NCBI GenBank assembly: GCA_022563115.1
Contig: JADFNY010000024.1
Coordinates: forward strand, 1-16,648
DNA: 16,648 nt
Origin: Acidobacteriota bacterium
GTDB taxonomy: Bacteria; Acidobacteriota; UBA890
Reading direction: 5' to 3'
The translations under genes were made by a program, and so were the position numbers. Under the pieces are notes generated by a model. The model had not been told where the DNA came from, ran no database searches, and worked only from the letters and a program-made list of their open reading frames with translations. Positions 5,871 to 12,447 of the stretch are shown one piece after another. Numbering within the stretch: the stretch's first letter is position 1; every line of letters begins with the position of its first letter.

Positions 5871-7007
5871 ATGCCCGAGAGCGTTTCCTTCGTCGTTCCT
5901 TGCCTGAACGAAGCCGAGAGCCTGGCGGCCGTTCTCGACACCATCGCGGGGCTTCGCGACGGCGTGTTCGCCGATCGCGAGGTCGAGGTCGTCGTCGTCG
6001 ACAACGGCTCCGACGATGGCTCCCAGCAGATCGCGGAGGCGCACGGTGCGCGCCTCGAACCGTGCCCGGTGAAGGGCTACGGGGCGGTGCTGCAGCACGG
6101 CTTCGAGCGCGCCGCCAACGAAATCATCGTGTTCGCCGACGCCGACGGCACCTACGACTTCGCCGAGGCGCCGGAGCTTGTCGCCAAGCTCGGGGAGGGC
6201 AACGACCTGGTGCTCGGCTCGCGCATGCGCGGGGACATCCGGCCGGGCGCCATGCCGTTGATGCACCGCTGGGTGGGCACGCCGATGCTGACCTTCGTTC
6301 TCAACCTACTGCACGCTGGTCGCGGGCAGCAGGTTTCCGACTGCAACTCGGGGTTCCGGTGCTTTCGTCGCCGAGCGTTTCCCGCCTGGGGAGCACGCGC
6401 CACCGGCATGGAGTTCGCCTCCGAGATGCTGGTGCGGGCGATGAAGTCGGGCGCCCGGATCGCCGAAGTTCCGATCACCCTGCGGCCCGATACCCGCCAC
6501 CGCAGCCCCCACTTGAAGCGCTGGCGCGACGGCATGCGCCACCTGCTGCAAATCCTCTCGGGGAGCCCGACCTTCTTCTTCAGGCTCGGGTTGGCGACCG
6601 TCGTACTCAACTGGATCGTTCTCTTGGTGGGCCTCGGGTGGGGTCCGATTGCGCTGCCCTACGTCAACGCCTTCGGCCTCCACACGATGATGTTCGCGCT
6701 TCTCGGCACCTGCCTGGGCTTCAACGTCTTCGGCATCGGCCTGTTGCTGGCGGCACGCTCCGTCGACGAGGCCGGACCCTACGCCCCGCTTCTGAACGTC
6801 GACGAGGGCCGCCTGTTGTGGGGCGGCATCGGTTTCCTGGCGTTGAGCGCTCTCGTCAGCCTGGTGCCGATCCTGCTGCGCTGGTCCGGCGAGGGGTTTC
6901 GCTTTCTGGCGCTGGAGAAGCAGACCCTGGTTCTGGTGGCGTTCTCCGCCAACGGTGTGTTCTTCCTCTTCAACGTGATCGCGGCGCACCTGCTGAAGGA
7001 TCGTTGA
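5871..7007 (+). CDS. family 2 glycosyltransferase with C-terminal membrane segments
   Basis: 378 residues from ATG 5871. The N-terminal GT-A fold begins VSFVVPCLNEAESL, followed by VVVDNGSDDGS and the metal/nucleotide-binding VFADADGTYDF (residues 88-97, with Asp90 and Asp92). SDCNSGFRCFRR (156-167) and the charged SPHLKRWRDGMRH (212-224) are typical of the dolichyl/polyprenyl-phosphate sugar transferase branch. This group moves a sugar from a nucleotide donor onto a lipid phosphate at the inner leaflet. Four membrane segments follow, at about 236-256, 268-292, 317-337 and 351-374. Such an enzyme could supply lipid-linked sugar to a GT-C enzyme like the divergent neighbour, but this pairing is inference. 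The start lacks a ribosome site. The final codons LLKDR-stop are duplicated downstream in a tandem repeat. Confidence 0.88.
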   Translation: MPESVSFVVPCLNEAESLAAVLDTIAGLRDGVFADREVEVVVVDNGSDDGSQQIAEAHGARLEPCPVKGYGAVLQHGFERAANEIIVFADADGTYDFAEAPELVAKLGEGNDLVLGSRMRGDIRPGAMPLMHRWVGTPMLTFVLNLLHAGRGQQVSDCNSGFRCFRRRAFPAWGARATGMEFASEMLVRAMKSGARIAEVPITLRPDTRHRSPHLKRWRDGMRHLLQILSGSPTFFFRLGLATVVLNWIVLLVGLGWGPIALPYVNAFGLHTMMFALLGTCLGFNVFGIGLLLAARSVDEAGPYAPLLNVDEGRLLWGGIGFLALSALVSLVPILLRWSGEGFRFLALEKQTLVLVAFSANGVFFLFNVIAAHLLKDR

Positions 7008-7092
7008 GCCGGCAGGCGCGGCGCTGCTGCTGAAGGATCGCTGAGGCGGCAGGCGCGGCGCACCTTCTGAAGGATCGTCGAGCCGGCGAGCT
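6985..7092 (+). repeat. 36-37 bp tandem repeat spanning the GT2 stop codon
   Basis: Three copies begin near 6985, 7021 and 7058. The shared core is CTGAAGGATCG (starting at 6994, 7030 and 7067), followed by a TGAGCCGGCAGGCGCGG-like segment. Copies 1 and 2 differ at about 4 of 36 positions; copy 3 is more diverged. Copy 1 holds the real gene end (LLKDR-TGA), copy 2 would also read LLKDR-TGA, and copy 3 has CGA in place of the stop. The array looks like tandem duplication of the gene's 3' tip. Confidence 0.8.
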
Positions 7093-7094
7093 CG

Positions 7095-7117
7095 GCCGGC
7101 GCCGGGGCTGGCTTTTT
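7095..7117 (+). terminator. intrinsic terminator after GT2
   Basis: GCCGGC (7095-7100) pairs with GCTGGC (7107-7112), including one G-T wobble, around a 6-base loop. TTTTT follows at 7113-7117. It lies about 90 bp after the GT2 stop, just beyond the tandem repeat. Confidence 0.65.
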
Positions 7118-7232
7118 CGACCGCTTCTTCGTACGCTGCTGCCGGGCTTGGGGCGATCAAACGTTCGCTCCACGGGCAGGGCTTCACCGAGAACGCTCCC
7201 GCCCGTAATCGCAGATTCCAGGAGTGCCATCC

Positions 7233-8069
7233 ATGATCTCTTTTCGTCGCCATCTCACCTCACGCTTCGCCGCCACGTTCGCGACGGCGCTGCTCGCCGC
7301 GTCTGTGATTGCGTGCGCCGGCGGCGAGCCGGCCGATGACGCGGCGGTCGAAGCTCCCGCATCCGAACAGCCCGCCGCCGCTGAGTCGATCAGCTACGAC
7401 CCGGCGATTCTCGAGGTCGCCGGCCGATCCGAAGACGACCACTACCGCGACGGTGGCATGAAGCCGCTCGAGGTCTACGCTTTTTTCGGCGTCGAGCCCG
7501 GCATGACGATTGGCGACCTGTCCACCTCCGGGATGTACAACGCCCACATTCTGTCGCAGATCGCCGGCCCCGAGGGCACGGTCTACGCCATCGTCGCGTT
7601 GGGCGACACCCTGCGGGAGGGCTCGCTGGAACGGGTTCAAGAAACGCTCGACGGTCGCAACGTCGACGGCGTGCTGGCGAACGTCGAGGTGATCAGTACC
7701 CTCGAAGATCTGCCGGAAAACAGCATCGACGTGCTGATCACGGTGCGGAACTATCACGACTTCGGCGAGCGCGCCGAGCGCGTCGCCAACGTGCCGCGCA
7801 TGCTGCGCGTCCTGAAGCCCGGAGGTATCCTCGGTGCGATCGACGCCTACAGCGACAAGACCGACGAGCGCGACGAGAGCTTCCATCGTCTCAACGAGGC
7901 GCTGGCGCGCGAGGAGATCGTCGAGGGCGGTTTCGAGTTCGTCGAAGCGTCCGAGCTCCTGTACAACTCCGAGGACACGTTCGATTTCGACGGCCGCCGC
8001 GCGGACGATCCGATCCACCGCTACTACATCCAGCGCTGGACCTTGAAGTTCCGCAAGCCGATGAATTGA
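7233..8069 (+). CDS. lipoprotein, predicted periplasmic methyltransferase-like protein
   Basis: 278 residues from the ATG at 7233, chosen because AGGAG (7220-7224) lies 8 bases upstream; the GTG at 7224 overlaps that site. A signal sequence ends in the lipobox VIAC with Cys28 as the lipidated residue, followed by an acidic Ala/Pro-rich linker to about residue 53. The rest has a class I methyltransferase order: MTIGDLSTSGMYNAHIL as motif I, GPEGTVYAIV as strand 2, NSIDVLITVRNYHDF as motif IV, and MLRVLKPGGILGAID as post-motif. The NYHD motif and an export signal are features of the COG4798 predicted-methyltransferase group. The usual glycine-rich GxGxG is replaced by DLSTSGMY, so SAM binding is doubtful, and SAM supply outside the cytoplasm is unknown. 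A lipid-anchored non-catalytic or altered role is possible. It is monocistronic between two terminators. Confidence 0.78.
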   Translation: MISFRRHLTSRFAATFATALLAASVIACAGGEPADDAAVEAPASEQPAAAESISYDPAILEVAGRSEDDHYRDGGMKPLEVYAFFGVEPGMTIGDLSTSGMYNAHILSQIAGPEGTVYAIVALGDTLREGSLERVQETLDGRNVDGVLANVEVISTLEDLPENSIDVLITVRNYHDFGERAERVANVPRMLRVLKPGGILGAIDAYSDKTDERDESFHRLNEALAREEIVEGGFEFVEASELLYNSEDTFDFDGRRADDPIHRYYIQRWTLKFRKPMN

Positions 8070-8088
8070 GCGGTGCCGATGTGAAACG

Positions 8089-8116
8089 GGGCCCCGGGTT
8101 GTCCGGGGCCCTTTTT
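8089..8116 (+). terminator. strong intrinsic terminator
   Basis: GGGCCCCGG (8089-8097) pairs perfectly with CCGGGGCCC (8103-8111) around a 5-base loop, followed by TTTTT (8112-8116). It lies 20 bp after the lipoprotein gene stop, insulating it from the next gene. Confidence 0.92.
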
Positions 8117-8154
8117 CGGGGACGCGCCGCCGGCGTGGTCGCTGACATCCGCGC

Positions 8155-8925
8155 ATGAACGTTCTGATCGAGCCCAGCCCCAAGGCGGGAAGCGACCTTG
8201 CCGCCGAGGTCGTCGCCGCGACGGTGCGCGCCGAGCCGGCCAGCGTTCTCGGACTGGCGACCGGCAGCACGCCTCAGCGGCTGTACCAGCGCCTCATCGA
8301 GATGCACCGGCTGGAAGGTCTGGACTTCAGCCAGGTAAGGACGTTCAACCCCGACGAGTTCGTCGGTATGGCGCCCGACCACCCGGCCTCGTGGCGTGCC
8401 TACATGGATCGCGAGCTGTTCGCGAGCGTCAATCTGACGCCGAGTCGCTGCCACGTTCCGGACGGCGGCGCGGCCGATCTCGGCGCCATGATCGCGGGCT
8501 ACACCCGTGCTATCGAGCTCGCGGGCGGCATCGACCTGCAGATCATCGGTATCGGCGGCGACGGGCACATCGCCGCCAACGATCCCGGCTCGTCGCTGGC
8601 TTCGCCCATGCGAAAGGTGCCGATCACGCTCAACAAACGCGGCTACCTGGCCGACGTGTTCGGCGGCGCCGACAAGGTTCCGCTGTACTCCGTGACGCTC
8701 GGCTTGGCCGATTTTCTCGCCACCAAGCGGGCGATCGTTCTTGCCTTCGGCGCTTCGAAGGCGAAGGTCGTCGCCCAGATGGTCGAGGGGCCGGTCACGG
8801 CGCTGGTGCCGGCGTCGGTGCTTCAGATGCACCCGCATGTTGATGTCATTATCGACGAGGCGGCGGCCGCCGACCTCCAGAACGCGGATCACTATCGCGA
8901 AGCGAGGCGCCGCGGACAGGGTTGA
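8155..8925 (+). CDS. glucosamine-6-phosphate deaminase-like (NagB/6PGL family) protein
   Basis: 256 residues, close to NagB length (about 266 in E. coli). NagB converts glucosamine-6-phosphate to fructose-6-phosphate and ammonia. Clear family segments are VLGLATGSTP (phosphate-binding Ser38), VRTFNPDEFVGM (Asp67, equivalent to catalytic Asp72), IGIGGDGHIA (Asp136 and His138, equivalents of Asp141 and His143) and GASKAK (Lys202, equivalent to Lys208). Two positions depart by gap-free comparison with E. coli. Glu148 of FNEP is Asp143 in ANDPGSS, and the Arg172 position falls at Asp167. The substrate may therefore differ. No Shine-Dalgarno sequence precedes the ATG at 8155. A GGCGGG/CCCGCC hairpin without T-tract (8927-8944) follows the stop. 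No neighbouring amino-sugar gene is visible. Confidence 0.82.
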   Translation: MNVLIEPSPKAGSDLAAEVVAATVRAEPASVLGLATGSTPQRLYQRLIEMHRLEGLDFSQVRTFNPDEFVGMAPDHPASWRAYMDRELFASVNLTPSRCHVPDGGAADLGAMIAGYTRAIELAGGIDLQIIGIGGDGHIAANDPGSSLASPMRKVPITLNKRGYLADVFGGADKVPLYSVTLGLADFLATKRAIVLAFGASKAKVVAQMVEGPVTALVPASVLQMHPHVDVIIDEAAAADLQNADHYREARRRGQG

Positions 8926-9222
8926 CGGCGGGACCCTGCCCGCCCCGCGCGCCTTGTCCCCCCTACCGCCTCGCACTCGCTCGCTACGCCGCCCGCTGAG
9001 AGGTCCGGGCTAGCCGATGACCTCGATGCCTTCCCACATCCGCACGAAGTTGCATGGAATCTGCCGAAACAGCAGAATGCCGGCCATGAACAACAAACTC
9101 GAGTTGCACGTCATCGCCGGCCTATCGGTTGGCTTCCCGCCGGCCGGACCCCGTGGCCCAGTCAGCCCATCGCGATCAAAGACGAAACTCGAACGCGGCG
9201 GATCAGCCGGGAGGAGCAACGT
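8926..9222. other. intergenic region upstream of the M28 peptidase
   Basis: Just under 300 bp. It holds a GC hairpin immediately after the NagB-like gene (8927-8944) and a weak promoter-like pair, TTGCAT (9050-9055) and CAGAAT (9073-9078) with 17 bp spacing. The peptidase ribosome site is GGGAGGAG at 9209-9216. Open frames on both strands here show no recognisable protein family. The promoter reading is tentative. Confidence 0.3.
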
Positions 9223-10602
9223 ATGAAGCGCACGTCCTTTCTCATCGCCGTGTTGGCGCTGCTTCTCGCTGGCCGGGTTTCGGCGAGCCCATCGCAGGAC
9301 ATCGCTGATCAATACCGCGGCGTCGCCAACCGGCTGATCGACGCGGCGATGAACGACCACTTCGCCTTCGAGCGCCTCACCGAGCTGGTCGACACGTTCG
9401 GTTCTCGCTTTAGCGGCTCGCAGAACTTGGAGGACGCGCTCGACTGGATCCTCGAGCAGATGCAGGCGGACGGTCTCGACAACGTTCACGCCGAGCCGGT
9501 GATGGTGCCGCGCTGGGTGCGCGGCAAGGAATCGGCCGAGTTGCTCGAGCCGCGGGGGCGCGACCTGCCGATGTTGGGCCTCGGCGGCAGCATCGGCACG
9601 CCGGCCGAAGGCATCACCGCGGAGGTGCTGGTCGTGCGCAGCTTCGACGAGCTCGAAGAGCGGCAGGGGGAGGCGGCGGGGAAGATCGTTCTGTTCAATG
9701 TCGCGTTCACCAGCTACGGGGAGACGGTTGCCTACCGGCGCGAAGGGGCGATTGCGGCGTCGCGTGCCGGCGCCGTCGCCAGCCTGATTCGCTCGGTCGG
9801 TCCCTACTCGCAGCAAACTCCGCACACCGGTGCGATGGCCTACGAGGACGGTGTGGCGGCAATTCCCCACGCCGCGATAACGGTCGAGGACGCGCAGATG
9901 TTGCAGCGCTTCCAGGACCGCGGCGAGCCCATCGTCGTGCGCCTGAAGATGGAGGCCGAGATGCTGCCGGACTCTCCATCGCGCAACGTCATGGCCGAGA
10001 TTCGCGGCTCCGAGTTCCCCGACCAGGTCATCGTCCTGGGCGGGCACATCGACTCGTGGGACGTCGGCCAGGGAGCGATGGACGACGGCGGCGGATGCGT
10101 CGCGGCATGGGAGGCGGTTCGCCTCATGAAGGTTCTCGGGTTGCGGCCCAAGCGTACGATCCGCGTCGTGCTGTGGACGAACGAGGAGAACGGCCTACGC
10201 GGCGGCAACGGCTACCACGACGCCCATCTGAACGAGCTCGACGATCACATTCTGGCAATGGAGTCGGACGGCGGCGTCTTCAAGCCGTCGGGATTCGGCT
10301 TCACCGGCTCCGACGAAGCCTACGAGATCATCTCCGAGATCGCGACGTTGCTGGATCGCATCGAAGCCGGCACGATCAACCGCGGCGGCGGTGGTGCCGA
10401 CATCCGCCCGATCATGAACGAAGGCGTTCCGGGTATGGGGCTGCAGGTCGATGGAACGCGGTACTTCTGGTACCACCACACCGACTCCGACACCATCGAC
10501 AAGCTCGACGCCGACGAGATGGCGCGTTGCGTCGCCGCGATGGCGGTGATCGCCTACGTGGTCGCCGACATGCCGCAGCGCCTGCCGAGGGCGACGTCGT
10601 GA
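9223..10602 (+). CDS. exported M28 family zinc peptidase (carboxypeptidase Q-like)
   Basis: 459 residues from ATG 9223, with GGGAGGAG six bases upstream. A signal peptide (MKRTSFLIAVLALLLAGRVSA) ends near residue 22, so it acts outside the cytoplasm. Residues about 100-245 carry a PA-like insert (AEVLVVRSFDEL, GKIVLFNV, AGAVASLIRSVG). The M28 core supplies a full binuclear zinc site: His275 in GGHIDSWDVG, bridging Asp287 in GAMDDGGG, catalytic Glu321 and ligand Glu322 in WTNEENGLRG, Asp349 in ESDGG, and His419 in WYHHTDSDT. The layout matches plasma glutamate carboxypeptidase/carboxypeptidase Q, which hydrolyses dipeptides or C-terminal residues. The stop overlaps the next gene's start as GTGA, so the two are translationally coupled. 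Confidence 0.93.
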   Translation: MKRTSFLIAVLALLLAGRVSASPSQDIADQYRGVANRLIDAAMNDHFAFERLTELVDTFGSRFSGSQNLEDALDWILEQMQADGLDNVHAEPVMVPRWVRGKESAELLEPRGRDLPMLGLGGSIGTPAEGITAEVLVVRSFDELEERQGEAAGKIVLFNVAFTSYGETVAYRREGAIAASRAGAVASLIRSVGPYSQQTPHTGAMAYEDGVAAIPHAAITVEDAQMLQRFQDRGEPIVVRLKMEAEMLPDSPSRNVMAEIRGSEFPDQVIVLGGHIDSWDVGQGAMDDGGGCVAAWEAVRLMKVLGLRPKRTIRVVLWTNEENGLRGGNGYHDAHLNELDDHILAMESDGGVFKPSGFGFTGSDEAYEIISEIATLLDRIEAGTINRGGGGADIRPIMNEGVPGMGLQVDGTRYFWYHHTDSDTIDKLDADEMARCVAAMAVIAYVVADMPQRLPRATS

Positions 10603-12002
10603 TCGGCTTCCGGGATGGAGTTTGCCGGGCGCGCCGACACGGCAAGAGCATGGGCGCACTTCTGATCGTCGTGTCGACACTCGGGGGTCCGTCGGCGAGC
10701 GCCCAGGAAACACTCGCCGCGCTGCAGTACAACGGCATCATCATCGAGAACGTCACACTGATCGACGGCACCGGCCGGCCGCCGGTTGCCGGCGTTAGCG
10801 TCCTGGTTCGCGGCGACCGCATCGTCGCCATCGGCCCCGGCCCGTTGGCGATGACCATGGAGTACCCGGGCCCGCGCACGATCGACGGCACCGGCAAGTA
10901 CTTGATGCCCGGCCTGTGGGACGTTCACGTCCACCTGAGCGGCGGCCGTGGCCGCCGCGGCCCTGATTTCGAGGCCGGCATCCGGGCGTTGCACGGCTTC
11001 ATCTACAGCGGCATCACCGCGATCTTCGACGCCGGCAACAGAGCCGACTTCATCTTCGGCTTGCGGGCGCGCGAGCGCGAGGGCGAGATCGTCAGCCCGC
11101 GCATCTTCGCCACCGGTCCGGTGGTCACCGCGCCGGGCGGGCACGGCGGCGGCCGTGGCGCCACCCTGATCGATAGCTGGCCGGAGGCCATCGAAGCGCT
11201 CGATGCCCACATCGAGCTGCAGCCCGACATGGTCAAGTTCACCTTCGACGAGCACGGCTGGGGGACTCGACCCCTGATCCCGTTGCTCGACGTCGACCTG
11301 ATGGCGCGCGCCGGGCGCTATTTCAACGAGCACGGCATCCGCACGACGGTGCACATCTCACACGAATATCGCGCCATTCAGGCGATCGAGGCCGGCATCG
11401 ACACGCTGGCGCACCCGATCATCCAGGGGCCGGTGAGCGATGAATTTGTCGCCCTGATGGCTTCCAAGAAGGTGCCGATGGTCTCCACGTTGACCATCGG
11501 CGAGGGTTACAGCCGCCTCGTCGAGCACCCCGAGTTTCTTGATCGACCGCTCTACCAGGCGGTCTACGAGCCGGAGACCATCGAGCGCCTGAGAACGGCG
11601 ATGCGCGACCAGTACGCCGCCCGCGCCTGGACGACGTGGATGAAGGTCATGACTCCGGTCGCCCAGGAAAACCTGCGCAAGATCAGCGCCGCCGGCGGCG
11701 TGATCGTACTGGGGTCGGATCAATCGGCCGGCCCGCAATCCCATCGCGAGCTCGAGCTCATGGTCGAAGGCGGCATTCCGGCGCTCGAGGCGATCCGCAT
11801 CGGAACGCTGAACGCGGCGATCTTCATGGATAAGGAGCGCGACCTGGGCTCGATCGAGGTCGGCAAGCTCGCCGACATGGTGTTGTTGAGCGCCGATCCG
11901 CTCGCCGACATCAGCAACGCGCAGCAGATCGACACGGTCATCAAGGGCGGTCGCATCATCGACCGCGCAGCGCTCGACCTGCCGGTCAACCGGCGACGCT
12001 AG
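10599..12002 (+). CDS. exported metal-dependent amidohydrolase (imidazolonepropionase/Xaa-Pro dipeptidase-like)
   Basis: 467 residues from the GTG at 10599, which overlaps the peptidase stop (GTGA) and has GAGGG (10587-10591) 7 bases upstream. This start gives a proper signal peptide with basic n-region RARRHGK, a hydrophobic core, and ASA-Q near residue 36. The ATG at 10650 would lose the basic part. Amidohydrolase-superfamily ligands are in order: His110 and His112 (WDVHVHLSG), probable carbamylated Lys213 (MVKFTFDEHG), His252 (TVHISHE), His272 (DTLAHP) and Asp374 (VLGSDQS). The C-terminal GSIEVGKLADMVLLSADPL is typical of COG1228 enzymes. Exported members of this group include dipeptidases acting on Xaa-Pro or basic C-terminal residues, fitting its peptidase partner. 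Exact substrate is unknown. Confidence 0.92.
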   Translation: MIGFRDGVCRARRHGKSMGALLIVVSTLGGPSASAQETLAALQYNGIIIENVTLIDGTGRPPVAGVSVLVRGDRIVAIGPGPLAMTMEYPGPRTIDGTGKYLMPGLWDVHVHLSGGRGRRGPDFEAGIRALHGFIYSGITAIFDAGNRADFIFGLRAREREGEIVSPRIFATGPVVTAPGGHGGGRGATLIDSWPEAIEALDAHIELQPDMVKFTFDEHGWGTRPLIPLLDVDLMARAGRYFNEHGIRTTVHISHEYRAIQAIEAGIDTLAHPIIQGPVSDEFVALMASKKVPMVSTLTIGEGYSRLVEHPEFLDRPLYQAVYEPETIERLRTAMRDQYAARAWTTWMKVMTPVAQENLRKISAAGGVIVLGSDQSAGPQSHRELELMVEGGIPALEAIRIGTLNAAIFMDKERDLGSIEVGKLADMVLLSADPLADISNAQQIDTVIKGGRIIDRAALDLPVNRRR

Positions 12003-12028
12003 CCCGCCCGATCCCCGAACTCGGCAGA

Positions 12029-12053
12029 CCTTCCCGTGCATTTGGTGGGAAGG
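12029..12053. other. hairpin after the amidohydrolase gene
   Basis: CCTTCCC (12029-12035) pairs perfectly with GGGAAGG (12047-12053) around an 11-base loop, 27 bp after the stop. It has no T-tract on either strand, so it may be an mRNA 3' stabiliser or a weak Rho-assisted stop rather than an intrinsic terminator. Confidence 0.35.
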
Positions 12054-12165
12054 AGGGGGGATTACGCCTGAGACGCCTGGACTCCGGGGCCGCGAGGTTA
12101 GCCTTGTCCGCTACAATCCAACCGTTGTTAGGCTGCTTGCCGCACCGCGAACCGGAGATGCAACC

Positions 12166-12249
12166 GTGGACTTCGCTGTCACGGTGCGGCGGTATTTTGC
12201 GCGCAACGACATGCTCGACGCATGGGAGGAGATCCGTGAAGGCCTCTGA
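12166..12249 (+). CDS. possible 27-residue ORF overlapping the next small gene
   Basis: The frame from GTG 12166 reads MDFAVTVRRYFARNDMLD then AWEEIREGL and stops at TGA 12247-12249. A CCGGAG site (12152-12157) lies 8 bases upstream. Third codon positions are mostly G/C, as in real genes here. Its end overlaps the next start by 14 bp. It could be a leader peptide, a tiny gene, or the 5' part of a single gene broken by a frameshift. No homologue is recognised. Confidence 0.25.
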   Translation: MDFAVTVRRYFARNDMLDAWEEIREGL

Positions 12250-12442
12250 TCTGACCACGCTCGAAGCCGACCTCCCGACCACGCCGTCGGATGTCGAAGC
12301 GCTGCGACGCGCGCGCAACGCTTCCCGGATGAGCCGGTCAGAAATCGTTGCGACCCTCGAGCAGCTCGGCACCCTGGCGCCCAGCGAGCTGCGATCCCGC
12401 CCGGGACCACGCGGCGAACCGTTTCTGCTTCCGCCCGAGTGA
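12236..12442 (+). CDS. small protein of unknown function, 68 residues
   Basis: GTG at 12236 is preceded by GGGAGGAG (12224-12231), among the best ribosome sites in the window. The product is hydrophilic and apparently helical: ADLPTTPSDVEALRRARNA, then SRSEIVATLEQLGTLAPSEL, ending RPGPRGEPFLLPPE. No signal peptide, cysteine pair or membrane span is present. The stop is 5 bp from the convergent helicase gene end, a tight fit typical of a real gene. The proline-rich C-terminal tail resembles tails of small uncharacterised soluble proteins, but I cannot name a family. The ORF is open further upstream (to 12104), but only this start has a ribosome site. It may be translationally coupled to the overlapping upstream ORF. 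Confidence 0.55.
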   Translation: MKASDLTTLEADLPTTPSDVEALRRARNASRMSRSEIVATLEQLGTLAPSELRSRPGPRGEPFLLPPE

Positions 12443-12447
12443 ACCGA

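Noticed and set aside
7173..7205. CGGGC/GCCCG stem upstream of the methyltransferase-like lipoprotein, considered as a SAM riboswitch
   Set aside because: Only a 5 bp stem with mismatches is visible and no conserved SAM-riboswitch core was found.
9017..9226. 69-codon plus-strand frame before the M28 peptidase
   Set aside because: It has no ribosome site or recognisable family, and its end overlaps the well-supported peptidase start.
10056..10598. N-terminal extension of the amidohydrolase frame
   Set aside because: The extra residues overlap the M28 peptidase in another frame and are Arg-rich shadow sequence. The GTG at 10599 with GAGGG and a signal peptide is the sensible start.
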